Shown one piece after another: positions 25,072-32,050 of a DNA stretch of 32,050 nucleotides (position 1 is the stretch's first letter; each line of letters begins with the position of its first letter). Under the pieces are notes generated by a model. That model saw nothing but the letters and a program-made list of their open reading frames with translations, had not been told where the DNA came from and made no database searches. The DNA is from an uncultured Sterolibacterium sp. (GTDB lineage Bacteria > Pseudomonadota > Gammaproteobacteria > Burkholderiales > Rhodocyclaceae). A program made the translations under genes and the position numbers. The stretch lies in the NCBI GenBank assembly GCA_903930535.1, contig CAIYYX010000053.1, forward strand, positions 1-32,050. Direction: 5' to 3'.

Positions 25072-25586
25072 TCGCATTGGTAGCGCTGGTTTTTGCGCTC
25101 ACCCTTCCCGCTGGCGCCGTCGTCGTCGTTCCTCCCCTCAAGCAACCTAAGTGGGCGGAACTCTCGCCGCAGCAGCGGGAAGTTCTCGCGCCTCTTTCGG
25201 TCGAGTGGGACAAGCTCGAGTCATTCCGCAAGAAAAAGTGGCTAGGTATTGCCCAGCGCTATCCGACCCTTTCGCCAAAAGAACAGCAGCGTATGCAGCA
25301 TCGCATGAAAGCCTGGGTCAAACTGACCCCGGCAGAACGCCAGCGGGCGCGCGAGCAATACAAAAGCCTGCAGAAGACGCCTCCGGAGCAACGTCAGGCG
25401 ATCAAACAGAAATGGGATGAATACAAGGAACTGCCCGACGCCGAAAAGGAGCGCCTGAAACAGAGCACGAAACGCAAGCCGCAGCCCAAGACTGCGGCCG
25501 GGAAGGTCAGTCCGGCGGCCGCAGCGGTAAAGCCAGCAACATCCGCGGCACCCGTGCATCCCGTTCCAGTTCCTGCCCCACAATAA
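25047..25586 (+). CDS. DUF3106 exported protein
   Basis: The 179-residue protein has an N-terminal signal peptide (about 1-24, ASLTIVALVALVFALTLPAGA), so it is probably periplasmic. The middle has repeated short helical blocks such as WAELSPQQREVLAPL, YPTLSPKEQQRMQHRM, WVKLTPAERQRAREQY and LPDAEKERLKQS, a pattern of DUF3106. The C-terminus is rich in Ala, Pro, Lys and Val and looks disordered. It overlaps the DUF3619 gene by 25 bases. Periplasmic repeat proteins of this shape recall CpxP/ZraP-like stress sensors, but that is only a resemblance. Confidence 0.8.
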   Translation: MARASLTIVALVALVFALTLPAGAVVVVPPLKQPKWAELSPQQREVLAPLSVEWDKLESFRKKKWLGIAQRYPTLSPKEQQRMQHRMKAWVKLTPAERQRAREQYKSLQKTPPEQRQAIKQKWDEYKELPDAEKERLKQSTKRKPQPKTAAGKVSPAAAAVKPATSAAPVHPVPVPAPQ

Positions 25587-25590
25587 TTTC

Positions 25591-26034
25591 GTGGCGGCAA
25601 CGCCTCCTGCTTACCCCAAGCCGAGACTTCCCGGCATAAGCCGCCGCTTAGTAAGCATGGTCTACGAAAGCCTGCTGCTGATAGGGGTACTCGCAGCGAC
25701 GCTCTTGTTGCCCTATCTGCTCTTAGGACTGCTCTGGCAGATTAGCCCGCCCGGTTGGGTGGAACTGACCCACCTCTTCCTGGTTCTGGCGGTTTATTTC
25801 ATCTGGCTCTGGCGCCACGGCGGCCAGACGCTGGCGATGAAAACCTGGCGGCTGCAACTGGTGAGTGCCATCACGGGCGGCACGGTCACCTTATCCCAGG
25901 CAGTGTTGCGCTATGTACTCTGCTGGCTCTCCTTGTTTTTTTTCGGCGCCGGTCTCATCTGGGCGTTCATTGACCGCGACCGCCAGTTCCTCCACGACAG
26001 ACTGGCCGGCACCCGCATAGTATTTAAAGAGTAG
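25591..26034 (+). CDS. RDD family membrane protein
   Basis: The 147-residue protein starts at GTG 25591, 4 bases after the DUF3106 stop. Three membrane segments lie at about 22-45, 57-72 and 105-127. The RDD features are an Arg in GISRRLVSMVYESLLL and the terminal DRDRQFLHDRLAGTRIV. Family function is unclear. It closes the sigma/DUF3619/DUF3106 cluster, so it is likely co-expressed with it. Confidence 0.85.
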   Translation: MAATPPAYPKPRLPGISRRLVSMVYESLLLIGVLAATLLLPYLLLGLLWQISPPGWVELTHLFLVLAVYFIWLWRHGGQTLAMKTWRLQLVSAITGGTVTLSQAVLRYVLCWLSLFFFGAGLIWAFIDRDRQFLHDRLAGTRIVFKE

Positions 26035-26058
26035 CCGGGAGATAAGGCAGGAAAGGCA

Positions 26059-27138
26059 CTACCTCCGCTCCACCCACCAGATCATCCCGGCCGCGGCAAG
26101 CAGGAACAGCGCGCTGGGGGTGATCGCCGAGAAGAAAGGCGTCCAGCTTTTGAGGATGCCGAGGCTGGAAAACAAACCGTTCAGCATATGAAAGGTGATG
26201 CCGAGCATGATGCCTGCGAAAACCTTGATGCTGACGGCGCCCATGCGGTCCTGCATGTAGGCGAATGGCAGTGCCAGCGCCATCATCACCAGTACCGCCA
26301 GCGGATAGACCAGTTTTTTCCACAGGGCGATGACATAACGCTGGGATTTCTGCTGGTTCTCCTCCAAATGGCGTATATAGAGGAAGAGATTGACGAAGGA
26401 CATGCGTTCCGGCACCACCAGCAGCACCGACAGGATGTCCGGGTTGAGGGCGGAATGCCAGACCAGTTCAGGCAGACGATTGATCTTCGCAGTGTCGTTC
26501 TCGAACACCGTTCGAACCACATTGGTAAGCCGCCAACTCTGGGGCGGCAGGTACTCCCCTTCCTCAGCCTCGCTGATCGAATGCAGCTGATGCTCCTTGT
26601 CGAACTCATAGATGCGCACGCCGCGCAGCTTGGTATCGGGAAGGACATCGCGGACATTGACGAAGCTCGTCTCATCCTTGACCCACAGGCCGGAGCGGAA
26701 TTCCTGCGCCACGACCGAACTCATCGCTTTGAGCCTGAGTTCTTGCGCCGCCCTCTCAGCGACGGGCGCGAGGAATTCGCCGAAGACAAAGGTCAAGACA
26801 ATGAATACCAGGCCTATCTGCGCCAGGGATTTGAGAAGGGCTGCAGTGGACAGGCCGGATGTGCGCAACACGGTGATCTCGGAATGGCGCGCAAGAAGCG
26901 TCAAGGCATAGAGGGTGCCGATCAGGACCGCGATCGGGAACAGTTCATAGACTCTTCCGGGCATGGTCAGGAGCACGAAACCGACCGCATGTTGCAATTG
27001 GTAGCCCCCTCTGCCGAGATTTTCGAACTCATGGATCAGGTCGAAGAATGCGAACAGCATCAAAAAGGCCGCCAGCACCAGCGCCGTGGCGGCGTAGATC
27101 TCCCGTGCCAGATAACGCTCGAAGACTTTCAGCGCCAT
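26059..27138 (-). CDS. lptG: LPS export ABC transporter permease LptG
   Basis: The 359-residue protein belongs to the YjgP/YjgQ family: N-terminal membrane segments (ERYLAREIYAATALVLAAFLM region), a large periplasmic beta-jellyroll (about 120-260) and C-terminal segments. With LptF, LptB and LptC it extracts LPS from the inner membrane. I call it LptG because it is second in the pair and has the usual LptG-like MALKVFERYLAREI start. It overlaps lptF by 10 bases. Confidence 0.92.
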   Translation of the reverse strand: MALKVFERYLAREIYAATALVLAAFLMLFAFFDLIHEFENLGRGGYQLQHAVGFVLLTMPGRVYELFPIAVLIGTLYALTLLARHSEITVLRTSGLSTAALLKSLAQIGLVFIVLTFVFGEFLAPVAERAAQELRLKAMSSVVAQEFRSGLWVKDETSFVNVRDVLPDTKLRGVRIYEFDKEHQLHSISEAEEGEYLPPQSWRLTNVVRTVFENDTAKINRLPELVWHSALNPDILSVLLVVPERMSFVNLFLYIRHLEENQQKSQRYVIALWKKLVYPLAVLVMMALALPFAYMQDRMGAVSIKVFAGIMLGITFHMLNGLFSSLGILKSWTPFFSAITPSALFLLAAAGMIWWVERR

Positions 27139-28208
27139 AGTCGCACCCAGGAGAACACCATCAGACGCCGTGAGAACAGAGCCAAGAGCAGCACAAACAT
27201 CACGACATGCACCAGCCAGATGCCTATCTCAAAGCTTAAACGGCCCTGCGATACCCAGGCCTGGCTGACGCTGACGAGGTTGCTGTAAATCATGTAAACC
27301 AGCAGTGCAAAAATCAGGTTGTTGGTGCGCCCGGCGCGAGGATTGACGAAGGACAGGGGGACAGCCAAGAGCGCCAGATTCAGCGCCGCCAGGGGTATGC
27401 CCAGGCGCCAGAGCAATTCACCCAGGTTGGGCAGCGACGGCGTCTTCAGCAAATCCCAAAGAGGCAGACTCTTCGGCGTCTCCTCTATCCCTTTCGCTTC
27501 CCGTGTTTCGACGCGCACGGCATAGCGCTCGAACTGCATCACCCGATAATCGGCCTGTCCGGGTGTCCCCTCGTAGCGGCGGCCATCCTCCAGGACGAGG
27601 AAACGGTCGCCGTTGGGCAGGGTTTCCTGGCGGCCGCGCGCGGCCGCCATCACGCCCAGACGGCCATGCTGCACCGAACTGATGAAGACATTCCTGACCC
27701 GGCCCTCATCGCCGGCGATCGCCTCGACGAAAAAGACCCGGTCAGCCGCCGCGGACTCCTTGAATGCCCCCGGCGAAACGCTTGAGACATCGTCGCGGCT
27801 CTCCATCTTCTGACGGTATTCCGCGCTCTTCGACAAAGCCCAGGGCGACAGGAACAGCGACAGCACGGCGATCATCAGCACCAAGGGCGTGGCGAATATC
27901 AGCACCGGCCTCACCCACGAGGTCAGGGGAAGGCCGCAGGAGAACCAGACTATCATCTCGGAATCGCGGTAGGAGCGCGACAAGGTCATCAGCACCGAAA
28001 TGAACAGCGTCAATGACAGCAGCACCGGCAGGTAGTTGATGGCACCGAACCCAAGCAGGGCAACCACCGCCTCGGAAGCCAGCGTGCCGCCGGCCGCCTG
28101 GCCGAGCAGGCGGATCAACTGGGTCGTCAGCATGATGGCGAACAACGCCACGAAGACAGCGAAGGCGGTGTTGGCGAATTCGCGCAGGGCGGCGCGCTGG
28201 AAAATCAT
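27129..28208 (-). CDS. lptF: LPS export ABC transporter permease LptF
   Basis: I start at ATG 28206-28208 (359 residues), as the frame before MIFQRAALREFANTAFAVFV has no family support. The architecture matches LptG: membrane helices, a periplasmic domain (about 115-255) and three C-terminal helices, with the conserved AGRTNNLIFALLVYMIYSNL. It pairs with LptG in the LPS exporter. It is divergent from pepA, the same order as in E. coli, and the two share an overlapping promoter region. Confidence 0.92.
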   Translation of the reverse strand: MIFQRAALREFANTAFAVFVALFAIMLTTQLIRLLGQAAGGTLASEAVVALLGFGAINYLPVLLSLTLFISVLMTLSRSYRDSEMIVWFSCGLPLTSWVRPVLIFATPLVLMIAVLSLFLSPWALSKSAEYRQKMESRDDVSSVSPGAFKESAAADRVFFVEAIAGDEGRVRNVFISSVQHGRLGVMAAARGRQETLPNGDRFLVLEDGRRYEGTPGQADYRVMQFERYAVRVETREAKGIEETPKSLPLWDLLKTPSLPNLGELLWRLGIPLAALNLALLAVPLSFVNPRAGRTNNLIFALLVYMIYSNLVSVSQAWVSQGRLSFEIGIWLVHVVMFVLLLALFSRRLMVFSWVRLWR

Positions 28209-28215
28209 GTCGGCT

Positions 28216-28245
28216 TTGACTTTTGACGAGAAGTCTGGGAATAAT
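28216..28245 (+). promoter_or_regulatory. Candidate promoter of pepA
   Basis: TTGACT (28216-28221) and AATAAT (28240-28245) are 18 bases apart, five of six each. The transcription start would be near 28252, with a leader of about 50 bases and GAGGAG before the GTG start. Confidence 0.5.
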
Positions 28246-28268
28246 CGATTTTTGCCGCATTTAGTCAA
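28241..28268 (-). promoter_or_regulatory. Candidate promoter of lptF-lptG
   Basis: On the minus strand, TTGACT (28263-28268) and GATTAT (28241-28246) are 16 bases apart. The -10 occupies almost the same bases as the pepA -10 on the other strand, so the two promoters may compete. Confidence 0.4.
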
Positions 28269-28303
28269 TACGGCTTTCCCCAGACCCATGCGAGGAGCGA
28301 TAC

Positions 28304-29797
28304 GTGGAATTTAGCATAAAAAGCGGCAGTCCGGAAAAGCAACGCAGCGCTTGCGTCGTGATCGGCGTGTTCGAGCCGCGCAAGCTGTCCCTGGCCGGCG
28401 AAATTCTCAACAAGGCGGCGAAGAACTTCTTGTCCGACCTGCTGCGCCGCGGCGACATGGAGGGCAAGGCCGGCACCACCCTGCTCCTGCACAATGTTCC
28501 GGGCACACTTTGTGACCGCGTCCTGCTGGTTGGCCTGGGCAAGGAAAAGGATTTCCGCGTCAAGGAATTCCGTGAGGCCGTCGCCACCGCAGTGCGTACG
28601 CTCAACGAAACCGGGGCCTTTGACGGAACCCTTTATCTCACCGAGCTCCCGGTGAAAAAACGCACCATGTCATGGCGCATCCGCCAGGCGGTGCAAATCG
28701 TATTCGAGACGCTGTACCGCTTCGACCGCTACAAATCGAAGAAGGACGAGGTGCGACGCCCCCTGAGAAAGCTTACCCTGGCCGTGGAGAGCCGCGCCGA
28801 TCTCGCCGTTGCCGAGGACGCCCTGGCCCAGGGCCAGGCCATTGCCGCCGGCATGAGCTTTGCCAAGGATCTGGGCAATCTGCCCAGCAACGTCTGCACG
28901 CCCGGCTACCTCGCCGAACAGGCCATTGCAATGGGACAGAATCCGGGTCTTAAAGCCGAGGTGCTGGATCTGGCCGACATGGAAAAGCTTGGCATGGGCT
29001 CGCTGCTGTCTGTGGCGCGCGGCTCCCGCCAGCCGCCGAAATTCATCATTCTGCGCCATGACGGCGGCAAGGCAAAAGAGAAGCCCATTGTCCTGATCGG
29101 CAAGGGCGTCACCTTCGATTCCGGCGGCATCTCGCTCAAGCCGGGCGCCGAGATGGACGAGATGAAGTACGACATGTCGGGTGCCGCCAGCGTGTTGGGA
29201 ACGATGAAGGCGGTCGCACAGATGAAGCTGCCTGTGAACGTCATCGGCCTCATCCCTGCCGCCGAGAACATGCCCGATGGCAACGCCAGCCGACCCGGCG
29301 ACATCGTCACCTCGATGTCGGGCCAGACCATAGAAATCCTCAACACCGATGCCGAAGGCCGCCTCATTCTCTGCGATGCACTGACCTACGCCGAGCGCTT
29401 CGATCCGGAATGCGTAATCGATGTCGCCACGCTCACCGGCGCCTGCGTGATCGCGCTGGGTCATGTCGCCTCTGGCCTCTTCGCCAATGACGAAGGGCTC
29501 GCCCGGGAGCTTCTGGGCGCCGGAGAGGAAGCCTGGGATCGTGCCTGGCACATGCCGCTTTGGGATGATTACCAGGAACAGCTGAAGAGCAACTTTGCCG
29601 ACATGGCCAATATCGGCGGCCGTCCCGCCGGCAGCATCACCGGCGCCTGTTTCCTTTCCCGCTACGCGAAGAAGTTCAACTGGGCCCATCTCGATATCGC
29701 CGGAACGGCCTGGAAATCAGGCAGGGAAAAAGGTTCCACCGGCCGCCCGGTACCGCTATTGACCTACTTCCTGCTGGCGCGCGCAGGAAAGACATGA
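28304..29797 (+). CDS. pepA: Leucyl aminopeptidase (M17, cytosol aminopeptidase)
   Basis: The 497-residue protein has GTG 28304 with GAGGAG upstream. The N-terminal domain (about 1-160) is the macro-like part, and the catalytic domain has K267, D272 in GKGVTFDSGG, D290 in KYDMSGA, and the family signature NTDAEGRL (347-354) with D349, E351 and R353. It binds two metal ions and removes N-terminal residues; in E. coli PepA also binds DNA as a recombination and repressor factor. It overlaps holC by 4 bases. Confidence 0.97.
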   Translation: MEFSIKSGSPEKQRSACVVIGVFEPRKLSLAGEILNKAAKNFLSDLLRRGDMEGKAGTTLLLHNVPGTLCDRVLLVGLGKEKDFRVKEFREAVATAVRTLNETGAFDGTLYLTELPVKKRTMSWRIRQAVQIVFETLYRFDRYKSKKDEVRRPLRKLTLAVESRADLAVAEDALAQGQAIAAGMSFAKDLGNLPSNVCTPGYLAEQAIAMGQNPGLKAEVLDLADMEKLGMGSLLSVARGSRQPPKFIILRHDGGKAKEKPIVLIGKGVTFDSGGISLKPGAEMDEMKYDMSGAASVLGTMKAVAQMKLPVNVIGLIPAAENMPDGNASRPGDIVTSMSGQTIEILNTDAEGRLILCDALTYAERFDPECVIDVATLTGACVIALGHVASGLFANDEGLARELLGAGEEAWDRAWHMPLWDDYQEQLKSNFADMANIGGRPAGSITGACFLSRYAKKFNWAHLDIAGTAWKSGREKGSTGRPVPLLTYFLLARAGKT

Positions 29798-30222
29798 CCA
29801 AGGTACTTTTCTTCCATGGCGCCGGGGACCGGCTGCAGGCAGCAGTTGCCTGGCTCTCGGACTCTTACCGACAGCATAAGCCGGTGCTGGTCTATGCGCC
29901 GGACCCTGTCATCGCAGAGCGTCTCGACCGCCTGCTTTGGACCCATCCTTCCACAGGCTTCCTGCCGCACGCACGCACCGATGACCCACTCGCACGAGAG
30001 ACTCCGGTGCTGATCGCCTCCCATCTCGAGACTCTGCCCCAGGAAGAGTGTCTGCTCAACCTCTCCAACGAAGTGCCGCCCGGCTTTTCCCGTTTCTCGG
30101 AACTCGTCGAGATCGTCAGCGACGGCGGTGATGACAGGCTGCCGGCGCGCGACCGGTTCAAGTTCTACCGCGAGCGCGGCTATGATTTGGCCAGCCAAAA
30201 GTTCGACTCGAAACCGGCATGA
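29794..30222 (+). CDS. holC: DNA polymerase III chi subunit
   Basis: The 142-residue protein is of HolC size, opening MTKVLFFHGAGDRLQAAVAW and ending RFKFYRERGYDLASQKF, typical of the chi family. Chi links the clamp loader to single-stranded-DNA-binding protein. It overlaps pepA and the next gene by 4 bases each (ATGA), a tight translational cascade. The pepA-holC-valS order is widespread in proteobacteria. Confidence 0.93.
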   Translation: MTKVLFFHGAGDRLQAAVAWLSDSYRQHKPVLVYAPDPVIAERLDRLLWTHPSTGFLPHARTDDPLARETPVLIASHLETLPQEECLLNLSNEVPPGFSRFSELVEIVSDGGDDRLPARDRFKFYRERGYDLASQKFDSKPA

Positions 30223-30620
30223 GCAAAGACGACCCCCTGCTCGACCAGGCCGACGCGCTGATGCGCCGCCACCGCGTGTATCTCGCCGGCGCCGAGGCAA
30301 CTCCTGATGCAGTCGAAGCGAATTTGGAAGATTTGCCGCTCTTGACCGAAGAGGTTTCGCCCGAACCGCCCGCAGCCGAAGCCGGAGAGCTTTCCCATGA
30401 CAGACACAATCGGCTGCTGACCGAGCAGCGGGCGGCATTGGCGCGTGAAATGGAGACCTGGCTTGATGAGCAATTGCCGCAATTGGTGATACTCGCCATG
30501 GATGGCATCACCGATCACCTCGTTTCCCTGATCACCAACCGCGCCAGGGAGGAACTGCTGATGCGTCTGGATGCGGTTCTACAGTCCGCCGAAAAAGCCG
30601 GCCGAGACAACTCCGAGTAA
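30219..30620 (+). CDS. Small unknown protein between holC and valS
   Basis: The 133-residue product is acidic in its middle (residues 28-60, rich in Glu, Pro and Ala), with a mostly helical C-terminal half ([20 protein letters not shown] and LQSAEKAGR). There is no signal peptide, membrane segment or recognised motif. Its start overlaps holC by 4 bases and it ends 55 bases before valS. Similar unnamed genes appear between holC and valS in related betaproteobacteria, so it may work with chi, but this is only positional. Confidence 0.75.
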   Translation: MSKDDPLLDQADALMRRHRVYLAGAEATPDAVEANLEDLPLLTEEVSPEPPAAEAGELSHDRHNRLLTEQRAALAREMETWLDEQLPQLVILAMDGITDHLVSLITNRAREELLMRLDAVLQSAEKAGRDNSE

Positions 30621-30635
30621 TAATCAGCCCTCCGG

Positions 30636-30641
30636 TATAAT
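30636..30641 (+). promoter_or_regulatory. Candidate -10 box for valS
   Basis: TATAAT is a perfect match, 35 bases upstream of the valS ATG. No good -35 is seen at 16-18 bases, so this may be a factor-dependent or weak promoter. Confidence 0.4.
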
Positions 30642-30675
30642 CGCCGGCTCTTTCGCTTTTCCGACTCACCCACCG

Positions 30676-32050
<1,375 letters not shown>

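Noticed and set aside
26188-27288. 366-codon open frame on the plus strand
   Set aside because: Antisense to lptG/lptF, full of His, Gln and Asp, with no motif; the opposite strand encodes the membrane proteins.
28670-29689. 339-codon open frame on the minus strand
   Set aside because: Antisense to pepA; rich in His, Gly, Asp and Ala as expected for a GC-driven shadow.

Overview
The window is a gene-dense stretch (mostly high GC, few gaps) of what looks like a betaproteobacterial chromosome, probably of the Rhodocyclales/Nitrosomonadales/Burkholderiales type. The evidence is gene order: ilvB-ilvN-ilvC-psd-pssA-leuA; a sigma factor followed by DUF3619, DUF3106 and RDD genes; xseB-ispA-dxs-folE2 beside a Rieske oxygenase; rpsP-rimM-trmD-rplS; and lptF/lptG divergent from pepA-holC-valS. 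The genus cannot be fixed from the sequence alone. There is no tRNA, rRNA, CRISPR array, prophage or transposase gene. No stretch over about 300 bases lacks a gene; the longest gap is 11339-11563 (225 bases).

Layout. Bases 1-2968 (minus): tsaE, amiC, ribF and the 5' end of ileS, overlapping or closely packed. 2963-4039 (plus): queG, whose start faces tsaE. 4036-7280 (minus): a Rieske oxygenase, a DMT-family transporter, a SpoIIAA-like protein and a two-domain sulfurtransferase. 7419-11338 (plus): xseB, ispA, dxs and, from its own promoter, folE2. 11339-11563: a REP-like palindrome and a 17-bp-stem terminator. 11564-13576 (minus): rpsP-rimM-trmD-rplS. 13652-14380 (minus): pyrF. 14513-15997 (plus): a large protein with a PilZ-like C-terminal region. 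15998-16128: a MITE-like element with 17-base terminal inverted repeats. 16129-17461: yihY (minus) divergent from a DUF2069 gene (plus). 17452-23994 (minus): branched-chain amino acid genes interleaved with phosphatidylserine/phosphatidylethanolamine synthesis. 24113-26034 (plus): sigma factor, DUF3619, DUF3106, RDD. 26059-28208 (minus): lptF-lptG. 28304-32050 (plus): pepA, holC, a small unknown gene, and valS running off the end.

Almost everything is housekeeping: translation, isoprenoid precursors, folate/queuosine, cell-wall and LPS export, membrane lipids and amino acids. No clearly novel multi-gene system is present. The most interesting signals are regulatory or small: a leucine-rich 28-codon ORF with its own promoter just upstream of leuA, followed by mutually exclusive hairpins reaching the leuA Shine-Dalgarno (a candidate attenuator); a hairpin that buries the Shine-Dalgarno of the sigma factor; a MITE-like element whose 4-base flanking repeat CTAA carries the stop codons of both convergent neighbours; the PilZ-like protein; and the Rieske oxygenase beside isoprenoid genes.
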